A DNA stretch of 13,348 nt from Smithellaceae bacterium (GTDB lineage Bacteria > Desulfobacterota > Syntrophia > Syntrophales > Smithellaceae). Location of the stretch: positions 1 to 13,348 of the forward strand of contig JAQVQT010000033.1 in the NCBI GenBank assembly GCA_028701435.1, read 5' to 3'. The notes below the pieces were generated by a model, which ran no database searches, was not told the DNA's origin, and saw nothing but the letters and a program-made list of their open reading frames with translations. A program made the position numbers and the translations under genes. This document shows positions 1 through 7,266 of this stretch, in pieces (position 1 is the first letter of the stretch; the number at the start of each line of letters is the position of its first letter).

Positions 1-824
1 CGGATTTCGTGACGCCGGCCAACGATTTTGACAATGAAAAAACCTATCGCGCCGAAGCCTATGAAGCCGGTCTGACGTGGCTGTGGGGAAAGAAGTCCAA
101 AGCGTTTGTTCGATATGCAACCGTTTATCGCATTCCTTTCCTGGATGAAGTTGCATCCTTTAACGGTTACAGCGCTCCGACGCCCTTCCTCACGTCGCTG
201 GAAAAGGAGCAGGGCGTAAGTATGGAAGCCGGCACGGAATATTATCCCTTGGAAAATCTGAAACTGGGGCTTGCGCTTTTCCGCATGGATATGGAAGACG
301 AAATTGAATATGTGATTTATAATCCGATTTTGTCTTTGGGTGAGAACCGCAATACCGGCAAAACCCGCCATGACGGCGTGGAAATGTCTGTTGCCTTCCT
401 GTGGCAAAAGTTTCTGAAGGCTTACGGGAATCTGACCTACCACAAGGCGACCTATGAAGCCGGCCCGCATCAGCACAAAGAGATGCCCATGGTACCCAAC
501 CGCGTTATTAACGCGGGTCTGGAAATTTACCTGCCCTTTCATGTGACGCTCAAACCGGAAATCCGGCACACGGGCGATGCGTATTTGTCCGGCGACAGCG
601 ACAACAATGCCGAGAAGCTGAGCGCTTATACGCTGCTGAATGTATCTCTGCTCTACAAACCGTCATTCGGGAGGCTGAATCTGACCGTGTTTGCGGGTAT
701 CGAAAATCTTGCGGATACCCTGTATTCCTCCTTCGGCCTGGATTATGTTCAGTTCGGAATGGAGAATTTCTACTATCCCATGCCGGGAAGAACCTTCAAG
801 GGAGGGCTCTCTTTTGAGTTTTAA
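1..824 (+). CDS. TonB-dependent outer-membrane receptor, C-terminal part (BtuB-like, 5' end outside window)
   Basis: Open from the window edge (first full codon at 3), so the N-terminus, TonB box, plug and first barrel strands are missing. The visible 273 residues have alternating hydrophobic/aromatic strands typical of the last strands of a 22-stranded barrel: the segment around residues 60-80 (LEKEQGVSMEAGTEYY) is the familiar 'sxE.G.eyy' strand of these receptors, and the protein ends in PMPGRTFKGGLSFEF, with the terminal Phe used for outer-membrane assembly. TonB-dependent receptors import scarce ligands into the periplasm with energy from TonB-ExbBD. The gene overlaps btuF and heads a cobamide salvage operon, so the ligand is most likely a corrinoid (BtuB role). 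Substrate is inferred from context only; a siderophore receptor cannot be excluded from the sequence seen. Any cobalamin riboswitch would lie upstream of the window. Confidence 0.85.
   Translation, partial: DFVTPANDFDNEKTYRAEAYEAGLTWLWGKKSKAFVRYATVYRIPFLDEVASFNGYSAPTPFLTSLEKEQGVSMEAGTEYYPLENLKLGLALFRMDMEDEIEYVIYNPILSLGENRNTGKTRHDGVEMSVAFLWQKFLKAYGNLTYHKATYEAGPHQHKEMPMVPNRVINAGLEIYLPFHVTLKPEIRHTGDAYLSGDSDNNAEKLSAYTLLNVSLLYKPSFGRLNLTVFAGIENLADTLYSSFGLDYVQFGMENFYYPMPGRTFKGGLSFEF
801..806 (+). promoter_or_regulatory. Shine-Dalgarno site deciding the TTG start of btuF
   Basis: GGAGGG lies 7 nt upstream of TTG at 814, inside the last codons of the receptor gene. It is the only strong ribosome site in front of the signal peptide. 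The ATG-like start possible at 691 would put an unrelated out-of-family extension before the signal peptide and overlap the receptor gene by more than 130 bases. Confidence 0.7.
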
Positions 825-1728
825 CGAGGCGCGCCAAAAAAACCGGTTGCTGCTGTTTTTCGTGACAGGAGTATGGGCGGTTTGCTGTCTCATCCCGTCC
901 ATCGCCCGCGCGGTAACGGACGAGACAGGCCGTCGCGTTAAGGTGAGGCCTGCGCCGCAGAGGATTGTCTCGCTCGCCCCTGGAATCACGGAGACGCTGT
1001 ATGCGCTGGGCCTGGAGGGTAAAATCGTCGGCGTCACCACTTTTTGCGACTGGCCGGCCGCGGCAGCGGCCAAAACGAAAATTGGCGGCTTTACAAATCC
1101 CTCCATCGAAAAAATGGTTTCGCTTCGGCCGGATTTGATTCTGGCCACCGCCGACGGCAACCGGAAGGAAACCGTGAGGCAACTGGAAAAACTGGGGCTG
1201 CCCGTCTATGTCACCAACCCGACGAACACGTCCGGCGTTTTGAAAAGCATTGGGCATATCGGCTCCATCACCGGCCGGGAAAAGGAGGCGAGCCTGCTGG
1301 TTGAAAAACTTCAAAAGAAGTTGGACGGGGTAGCGGCCCGGACGCACGGTAAAAAGAAGCCGCGTGTTTTTTTCCAGCTCGGCATGGAGCCCATGATCAC
1401 CGCGGGCCGGGGAACCCTGATCCATGAAGTCATTGAACGGGCCGGCGGGGTGAACGTCGCCGGAAACGACATCGCCAACTATCCGCGCTACAGCGCGGAG
1501 GGCATCATCAGCGCTTCGCCGGACATCATTGTATTTGCGCCGATGGTCAACGACAAAACATTTGAGGCCGTGTACAAATTCTGGCGGGCATTCGGAGAAG
1601 TTCCAGCGGTAAAAAACCATAAAATTTATCCAATCGACGCCAATCTGATCAATCGCGCCTCCCCGCGAATTTTTGACGCGGTCGAGCTTCTGGCGTTGAT
1701 GTTTCATCCGGAAATCAACCATCCATAA
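814..1728 (+). CDS. btuF: BtuF-type periplasmic cobalamin-binding protein of an ABC transporter
   Basis: A class III periplasmic binding protein (Peripla_BP_2 fold, two lobes joined by a long helix) that delivers corrinoids to the BtuCD permease/ATPase. With the TTG start the product has 304 residues. A signal peptide spans about 1-33 with a hydrophobic core (RLLLFFVTGVWAVCCLIPSI) and an ARA cleavage site, so the mature protein is periplasmic. The mature N-terminus shows the family pattern: VTDETGRRV, then QRIVSLAPGITETLYALGL and FCDWP, the last being usual in BtuF rather than in siderophore binders. It overlaps the receptor gene by 11 bases and is followed 9 bases later by cobT, so it is a member of the cobamide operon. 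No btuC or btuD is in the window; they may lie upstream of the receptor or elsewhere. Corrinoid specificity rests on family resemblance plus context. Confidence 0.87.
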   Translation: MSFNEARQKNRLLLFFVTGVWAVCCLIPSIARAVTDETGRRVKVRPAPQRIVSLAPGITETLYALGLEGKIVGVTTFCDWPAAAAAKTKIGGFTNPSIEKMVSLRPDLILATADGNRKETVRQLEKLGLPVYVTNPTNTSGVLKSIGHIGSITGREKEASLLVEKLQKKLDGVAARTHGKKKPRVFFQLGMEPMITAGRGTLIHEVIERAGGVNVAGNDIANYPRYSAEGIISASPDIIVFAPMVNDKTFEAVYKFWRAFGEVPAVKNHKIYPIDANLINRASPRIFDAVELLALMFHPEINHP

Positions 1729-1737
1729 GGACAGATC

Positions 1738-2784
1738 ATGTATTACCCGACCATACCCCCGATTGACAAAGAGGCCGCGAAGAAGGCGCAGGACCGGCAG
1801 AGCCATCTGACCAAACCTCCCGGAAGCCTCGGCCGGCTGGAGGAGATTTCCATTCAACTGGCCGGCATGAAGGCGGATCCGATGCCGAAGGTTTCCCAAA
1901 AAGCAGTGATTGTCATGGCCGCGGACCACGGCGTGGCGCTCGAGGGCGTGAGCGCCTTTCCGGTCGAGGTTACCCGGCAAATGGTGTTGAACTTTCTTCA
2001 CGGCGGCGCAGCCGTCAATGTGCTGGCGCGGCAGGCGGGCGCCGCGACGCATATTGTCGATATCGGCGTTGCTTCCGATTTTGATCCGTCCCTTCCCGGA
2101 CTCTGGCGGCGGAAAGTGGCGCGCGGAACGCGCAATATGGCAAAGGGACCGGCCATGACCCGCGCCCAGGCCGAGCGGGCCCTTGCCTGCGGCATGGAGG
2201 TGCTGGCCGAAATTGCCGAAAAAGGACTCGATGTGGTTGCCACCGGCGACATGGGCATCGGCAACACGACCGCGTCCTCGGCCATTGTCGCCGTGATGAC
2301 GGGATTGCCGGCGGCCCGGGTCACCGGGCGAGGCACGGGCCTTGACGATGAAGGTCTCGCTCGCAAGATACAGGTGATCGAACAGGCTATCGCCGTCAAC
2401 CGGCCCGACCCGAACGATGCGATGGACGTGCTTTGCAAAGTCGGCGGGCTGGAAATTGCGGGTCTGGCCGGCGTGATGATTGCCGCCGCCGCCCGCCGCA
2501 TTCCCGTCGTGGTGGACGGCTTCATTTCAACGGCCGCTGCGATGATCGGGGTCGGGCTTGTGCCCGATCTCCGGCACTATTTGTTCGGCGCGCACCGATC
2601 GGTGGAGATCGGGCATCAGGCTATGCACAAGCATCTAGGTCTTGCCCCCCTGCTGAACCTTAACCTGCGGCTTGGCGAAGGCACGGGCGCGGCGCTGGCG
2701 TTTCACCTGATGGAAGCGGCCTGCCGCATTCTGAGTGAGATGGCGACGTTTGAAGAGGCAGGCGTGAGTGGGAAAGGTTTATAG
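1738..2784 (+). CDS. cobT: Nicotinate-nucleotide--dimethylbenzimidazole phosphoribosyltransferase CobT
   Basis: CobT transfers phosphoribose from nicotinate mononucleotide to the lower-ligand base, giving an alpha-riboside phosphate for CobS; it is cytoplasmic. The 348-residue product has normal family length. Visible hallmarks are KPPGSLGRLE (26-35), AADHGV (61-66, nucleotide binding), HGGAAVN (88-94), GDMGIGNTT (170-178), TGRGTG (196-201) and LGEGTGA (312-318). Glu314 in the last motif matches the catalytic Glu317 of Salmonella CobT. Asp171 sits where Salmonella has Glu174, a conservative change also plausible in anaerobe homologues. The ATG follows AAGGA overlapping the btuF stop, so translation is likely coupled. 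The protein's base specificity (dimethylbenzimidazole or another benzimidazole/purine) cannot be told from sequence. Confidence 0.96.
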   Translation: MYYPTIPPIDKEAAKKAQDRQSHLTKPPGSLGRLEEISIQLAGMKADPMPKVSQKAVIVMAADHGVALEGVSAFPVEVTRQMVLNFLHGGAAVNVLARQAGAATHIVDIGVASDFDPSLPGLWRRKVARGTRNMAKGPAMTRAQAERALACGMEVLAEIAEKGLDVVATGDMGIGNTTASSAIVAVMTGLPAARVTGRGTGLDDEGLARKIQVIEQAIAVNRPDPNDAMDVLCKVGGLEIAGLAGVMIAAAARRIPVVVDGFISTAAAMIGVGLVPDLRHYLFGAHRSVEIGHQAMHKHLGLAPLLNLNLRLGEGTGAALAFHLMEAACRILSEMATFEEAGVSGKGL

Positions 2785-2822
2785 GCTGATCCCCTAAAGG
2801 GGGCTCGAGGCTGAAGGATAAA

Positions 2823-3578
2823 ATGAATATGATGCGGAATTTGCGTACGGCTTTTGGCTTGCTGACCACACTGCCTGTCGGCATATCGGAACCCTGGCAG
2901 CCGGGAGACAGCGGGCGCGCCGCCTTCTGGGTTCCGTTGGTCGGGCTTGCGGTGGGCGGCTTGGTCTGGCTGGCCTGGCTCGGACTGAATCTGATCTTTC
3001 CTGCGCTGGTTGCCGCCGTCCTTACGCTTGCCGTCTGGGTCGGCCTGACCGGCGGCCTGCACCTGGACGGACTAGCGGACTGCTGCGACGGACTGCCGGG
3101 GTCGGCTTCGCGGGAGCGCCGTCTGGAGATCATGAAAGACCCGCACCTGGGAGCGTTCGGCGTCATCGGGTTGTTCTTCGTTCTGACGCTCAAAGCGACG
3201 GCGCTCAGTCTGCTTGCGCCTTCGTCCGGATTGTCTATTGTTTTTGCGGCGACGCTTGGCCGCTGGCTCATCCTGCCTGCCTCGCGGCTGCCGCAGGCGC
3301 GCCCCGGCGGGATGGGCGCTGATTTTGCGGCAGGGGTTCGGCCGGCCGGTGTTTGGATTACGGCGGCATTGCCGATCAGCCTTGCGGTTTTGCTGGGAAT
3401 GCAGGGCGCGTTTGCCGTCCTGGCCGCGCTGATTTCGGGAGCGGCATTGCTCAGCCTGGCCTGGAAGCGCATCGGCGGGGTGACCGGAGACGTACTGGGC
3501 GCGCTGGTTGAAGTGGCCGAAACGGTAATTTTACTGAGCTTTGTTTTTAGAACAAGGGGTTGCAACCCCTTGTTCTAA
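2823..3578 (+). CDS. cobS: Adenosylcobinamide-GDP ribazoletransferase (cobalamin synthase) CobS
   Basis: CobS is a polytopic inner-membrane enzyme joining adenosylcobinamide-GDP to the alpha-ribazole (phosphate) made by CobT. The 251 residues show the family signature GGLHLDGLADCCDG (77-90), whose Asp82, Asp86 and Asp89 bind Mg2+, then MKDPHLGAFG (104-113) and GGVTGDVLGA (218-227). Hydrophobic segments lie at about 36-75, 112-132, 136-152, 176-215 and 230-242. The start at 2823 follows AAGGA by only 4 nt; ATG codons at 2829 or 2832 are possible alternatives with better spacing. The last nine codons and the stop are formed by a 32-bp palindrome, giving an odd tail (RTRGCNPLF) after the normal family end. 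It lies 38 bases after cobT and 31 bases before cbiR in the same operon. Confidence 0.95.
   Translation: MNMMRNLRTAFGLLTTLPVGISEPWQPGDSGRAAFWVPLVGLAVGGLVWLAWLGLNLIFPALVAAVLTLAVWVGLTGGLHLDGLADCCDGLPGSASRERRLEIMKDPHLGAFGVIGLFFVLTLKATALSLLAPSSGLSIVFAATLGRWLILPASRLPQARPGGMGADFAAGVRPAGVWITAALPISLAVLLGMQGAFAVLAALISGAALLSLAWKRIGGVTGDVLGALVEVAETVILLSFVFRTRGCNPLF
3547..3578. repeat. Perfect 32-bp palindrome at the 3' end of cobS
   Basis: Both halves match without a mismatch (half-site TTAGAACAAGGGGTTG, centre between 3562 and 3563). It encodes the last cobS codons and contains its TAA stop. In RNA it would form a strong hairpin with essentially no loop beyond the central bases. No T-tract follows directly (ATGGGTGTAAG); a run of six T appears about 15 bases later, so it is a poor classical terminator. 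It could be a dispersed palindromic repeat, a protein-binding site, or an mRNA processing/stabilising hairpin between cobS and cbiR. Confidence 0.8.
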
Positions 3579-3609
3579 TGGGTGTAAGACAAATTTTTTG
3601 AGGAATAAA

Positions 3610-4437
3610 ATGAATCCATACCCTTTCCGTCTGGGCACAACATCTTATGTCATTCCCGCGGACATCGTGACGAACGTCCGTTATCTGGCCGGGAAAGTGC
3701 TGGATGTGGAACTGGTGCTCTTCGAGGTCGATGACGGCCCGAACAACCTGCCCGCGAATTCGGAGATTGCGGAGCTTGCCGCCATCGCCCGCGGTTGTGA
3801 TTTGACCTACACGGTCCATCTGCCGCTGGATTTGCGCCTGGCCGATGACGGCTTTTCGCGTCACGCTTCTCTGGACAAGGCCCGCCGTGTCATCGACTGC
3901 ACGCTGCCGCTCGATCCCTGGGCGTATGTCCTGCATCTGGACGGAAAAACCGTTTTGAACCGTTCGGACCCGGAAAGCCTTCGGCGTTGGCGGGATCAGG
4001 CTGTCCGAGCGCTTGAGCTTGTCGGCCAATGGGTGGGCGGCCCGCAGCCTCTGGCCGTGGAAAATCTGGAAGGCTATCCGCCGGATTTTTACGATTCGGT
4101 GCTTACGCGGATCGCCGTCAGCCGGACGGTCGATGTCGGTCATCTGTGGCTTGACGGCTGCGATCCGGTTGCGTATCTAAAAAACGCGCTGCCGCGCACG
4201 CGCGTGATTCACCTCCACGGTGTCGGCACCCGCGATCACCAGTCGCTCGCACATGTTCCTCCTGAAAAGCTGCGCGCGGTGCTCGACCTGCTGATTCGCT
4301 TCGACTACCGCGGCGTGGTGACCGTGGAAGTGTTTGGCGAGGATGATTTTCTCACCTCACTTACGGCCATCGCTCAAGCGGCGGACATGCAAAACGAAAA
4401 ATTTCCCCCCTCGCCCCGAAAGGAGAGCTCTGCATGA
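3610..4437 (+). CDS. cbiR: CbiR-type cobamide-remodelling hydrolase (AP endonuclease 2 / xylose isomerase-like TIM barrel)
   Basis: The 275-residue product is a sugar-phosphate isomerase/AP endonuclease 2-like barrel. Candidate metal and acid residues sit at strand ends: His70 (TVHLPLDL), His109 (YVLHLDGK), Glu151 (AVENLEG), Asp175 and His178 (VDVGHLWLDG), His201 and His203 (VIHLHGVGTRDH) and Glu240 (VTVEVFGEDD). CbiR, described from Akkermansia muciniphila, belongs to this superfamily and opens the nucleotide loop of cobamides at the phosphoribosyl bond, so a foreign lower ligand can be exchanged. Assignment here combines the fold with position between cobS and cobU. ATG at 3610 is preceded by GAGGA with 5 nt spacing; an upstream in-frame ATG at 3541 would lie inside cobS and the palindrome. 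The stop overlaps the cobU start (ATGA). A different hydrolysis of the nucleotide loop, or another salvage step, remains possible. Confidence 0.8.
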   Translation: MNPYPFRLGTTSYVIPADIVTNVRYLAGKVLDVELVLFEVDDGPNNLPANSEIAELAAIARGCDLTYTVHLPLDLRLADDGFSRHASLDKARRVIDCTLPLDPWAYVLHLDGKTVLNRSDPESLRRWRDQAVRALELVGQWVGGPQPLAVENLEGYPPDFYDSVLTRIAVSRTVDVGHLWLDGCDPVAYLKNALPRTRVIHLHGVGTRDHQSLAHVPPEKLRAVLDLLIRFDYRGVVTVEVFGEDDFLTSLTAIAQAADMQNEKFPPSPRKESSA

Positions 4438-4985
4438 TACCGGACATTCCTGCAAACGGCATGACGCTGATTCTGGGCGGCGCACGCAGCGGCAAGAGCG
4501 CGCTTGCCGAAAAGATTGCGCACGATTCGAAAACCTCCGTTCTTTTCGTCGCCACCGCCACGGCGGGCGACGAGGAAATGGCTTCGCGCATTCGCCGCCA
4601 CCGCGCCTCGCGTCCCGCCGGCTGGCAGACGCTCGAAGCGCCGCTGAACGTCGGCCGCAGCCTCACAACCAACAGGGCCGGCGTGGTTATCGTTGACTGC
4701 ATCACGCTCCTGGTCAACAACATCCTCCTTTCCCTGCCTGAAAGCGTGTCCGAAGACACCGTCATGGAAAAGATTCGCGCCGAAATGGACGGTCTCATTG
4801 CCGCGCAGGCACGCCTGGGCGGCCGGTGGCTCGTCGTGTCGAATGAAGTGGGCCTGGGCCTCGTGCCTCCCTATCCGCTGGGGCGCCTCTACCGAGACGC
4901 ACTAGGGCGCGCGAACCAGATCCTGGCCGCGGCGGCCTCACGGGTGATCTTCATGGTCGCCGGCCTTCCGCTCACGGTGAAGTAG
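4434..4985 (+). CDS. cobU: Adenosylcobinamide kinase / adenosylcobinamide-phosphate guanylyltransferase CobU
   Basis: Bifunctional cytoplasmic enzyme: it phosphorylates adenosylcobinamide and transfers GMP from GTP to the phosphate, giving AdoCbi-GDP for CobS. In 183 residues it shows the P-loop GGARSGKS (15-22), RRHRASRP (54-61) with His56 at the place of the guanylylated His46 of Salmonella CobU, the Walker B-like VVIVDCITLLVNN (84-96), SNEVGLGLVP (136-145) and RDALGRANQILA (154-165). ATG at 4434 overlaps the cbiR stop by 4 bases and has AGGAG 8 nt upstream within cbiR; an internal ATG at 4461 would give the shorter N-terminus common in the family. The tight coupling with cbiR is sensible because cobinamide phosphate, the expected CbiR product, is the substrate of the guanylyltransferase step. 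Last gene of the operon; no clear terminator follows. Confidence 0.95.
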   Translation: MIPDIPANGMTLILGGARSGKSALAEKIAHDSKTSVLFVATATAGDEEMASRIRRHRASRPAGWQTLEAPLNVGRSLTTNRAGVVIVDCITLLVNNILLSLPESVSEDTVMEKIRAEMDGLIAAQARLGGRWLVVSNEVGLGLVPPYPLGRLYRDALGRANQILAAAASRVIFMVAGLPLTVK

Positions 4986-5095
4986 CAACCGCAGACTTTT
5001 TCGAGGCGCGTTTTTACCGCAAATACGATGATTCCACCGGAGCAATTGATTTATTTGTCTTTTGGGTGTAGGTGAAAAAACCGTTACAAATTCAA

Positions 5096-5183
5096 TCCCG
5101 CTTTGGCGGGACGAGCGTTGATTCTCCGCAGTTTGCTGCGATAGGATGACGTTCACTTTAACCCTCGACAGCTTGCTGCGAGG
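5096..5183. repeat. Cluster of three short hairpins upstream of mdh
   Basis: Three stem-loops with similar TTTG/CTTG loops follow each other: TCCCGC-tttg-GCGGGA (5096-5111), CGCAG-tttg-CTGCG (5127-5140), and CCTCG-a-CAG-cttg-CTG-CGAGG (5163-5183, one bulged A). The last two share the core CAGYTTGCTGCGA. The 231-base gap between cobU and mdh otherwise shows nothing I can name. They resemble dispersed REP-like palindromes or remnants of them; a terminator role for the cob operon is possible, though none is followed by a proper T-run. Confidence 0.55.
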
Positions 5184-5216
5184 TGTTTGATTAAACCAAT
5201 GAAGGAAATCGACAAC

Positions 5217-6149
<933 letters not shown>

Positions 6150-6189
6150 CCCGGCGATCCCGCGAAAGCAGGCTGACGACTAAACGGCC

Positions 6190-6371
6190 TGTTGCCCAAA
6201 TACCCTTTTCGCTTGCCTGAGAGTGTTTTGTATAAATCTAAGGCTCGCTTCAGGCAATGACAAAACTCGCCTTCGGCTCAGACAGTTGTCATTGCTGGTC
6301 TTACGCTTCGCCAAGATTTATTAGACAAAACACTCTCAATGGCCGCTCAAAGGGATATCGCTTGGGCAACA
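6190..6371. repeat. 182-bp nested inverted-repeat element (MITE-like or giant hairpin)
   Basis: Three pairs of arms nest around one centre near 6279: TGTTGCCCAA (6190-6199) with TTGGGCAACA (6362-6371); TGAGAGTGTTTTGT (6218-6231), continuing as ATAAATCT, with its complement at 6325-6338 preceded by AGATTTAT; and GCAATGACAA (6254-6263) with TTGTCATTGC (6286-6295). Between blocks the arms match imperfectly (for example CCCTTT/AAAGGG with shifted spacing). Almost the whole gap between mdh and the downstream hydrolase is this element. No reading frame of quality lies inside, and I see no clear target-site duplication at the ends. It fits a small non-autonomous element with 10-bp terminal repeats, or a structured RNA/cruciform. 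Confidence 0.75.
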
Positions 6372-6393
6372 TCAAGACTTACAGGAGGGGTTC

Positions 6394-7266
6394 ATGGCTT
6401 TTTTCACGGCGGATGACGGCGTTCGTCTTTATTACGAGGCAAGCGGCGAAGGAAAGCCGGTGGTGCTAATTCACGGGTTGACGGCCAGCTCCCTTTTTTT
6501 CAGAAAACAGATACCGGCGTTGAGCAGACATTTTTCGGTGATTGCGCCCGATTTGCGCGGCCACGGGCAATCGGAATGCGGCAGCGATCACCTGACGCTT
6601 GCGCGCCTGGCCGAGGATTTGAAACAACTTCTCGCGGAGCTTCGTGTTGCCAAAGCGTCGCTCGTCGGCTGGTCGATGGGCGCCCACGTCATTTTCGAAT
6701 ACTTCAAAAACTATTCCTGCGCCTCGATTGACAAAATCGTGATCATCGACATGACGCCCAAGCTGATGAAAGCCGCCGACTGGTCTTGCGGCCTGACCGG
6801 CGTCATGAGCCGCAAGACGGGGGATTTCGGCCATGAGGACAATCTTTTCCTTTTGTCCGTGATGCTCCGGGACTGGGAAACCTACAGCCGGGTCGTTGCC
6901 CAGCGGATTTTAAATAAATCGCTCTACAATGAAAAAATGGAATTCAACGCCGGCGCGGATTTTAAGGGAAAAGACGATCTGCCGTGGCTTTACGAGCAGG
7001 CCGCAAAGAACAACGCCTGCGTCATTGCCGCCTTCTGGATTGCGATGGCGACGCAGGATTACCGCCCCGTTTTAAAAGACCTGACCGTGCCCTGTCTTCT
7101 GGCGTACGGAACGGAAAGCAATTACTATCCGCCGGAAAACTACGACTATATGAAACAGCAGATTCCTAACGCCCGGGTTGTCCCGTTTGAAGGATGCGGA
7201 CACGCCCTGCATCTTCAGGATCCGGACGCGTTCAATCAGATGGTGCTGGATTTTCTGTCGGCCTGA
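6394..7266 (+). CDS. Alpha/beta-fold hydrolase
   Basis: A 290-residue cytoplasmic alpha/beta hydrolase of the esterase/lactonase type; the substrate is unknown. The oxyanion region is VVLIHGLTAS (23-32), then APDLRGHGQS (51-60), the nucleophile elbow GWSMGA (92-97, Ser94) and the catalytic His270 in GCGHALHLQDP. The acid normally found after strand 6 is not obvious: LLAYGTESNYYPPENYDY (235-252) offers Glu241 or Glu248 instead of the usual Asp. A long insertion at about 125-205 forms the lid/cap. ATG at 6394 is preceded by AGGAGGGG. The gene begins 22 bases after a large inverted repeat and its last 35 bases overlap the convergent gene on the other strand. Names such as 3-oxoadipate enol-lactonase would be over-annotation. 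Confidence 0.88.
   Translation: MAFFTADDGVRLYYEASGEGKPVVLIHGLTASSLFFRKQIPALSRHFSVIAPDLRGHGQSECGSDHLTLARLAEDLKQLLAELRVAKASLVGWSMGAHVIFEYFKNYSCASIDKIVIIDMTPKLMKAADWSCGLTGVMSRKTGDFGHEDNLFLLSVMLRDWETYSRVVAQRILNKSLYNEKMEFNAGADFKGKDDLPWLYEQAAKNNACVIAAFWIAMATQDYRPVLKDLTVPCLLAYGTESNYYPPENYDYMKQQIPNARVVPFEGCGHALHLQDPDAFNQMVLDFLSA

Noticed and set aside
796..2052. Long minus-strand open frame opposite btuF and cobT
   Set aside because: It has no recognisable domain, is rich in Arg/His/Gln as expected for a shadow of GC-rich coding DNA, and lies antisense to two clear enzyme genes.
3541..3609. Upstream in-frame start for cbiR at 3541
   Set aside because: It would overlap the cobS end and be encoded by the palindrome; ATG at 3610 has a clear GAGGA site and a normal barrel start.
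4986..5095. Terminator or riboswitch after cobU
   Set aside because: I found T-runs but no stem next to them, and no cobalamin-riboswitch B12-box-like sequence.
6257..6469. 70-residue plus-strand frame across the large inverted repeat
   Set aside because: It starts inside a repeat arm, runs out of frame into the hydrolase gene and has no Shine-Dalgarno site or similarity I recognise.
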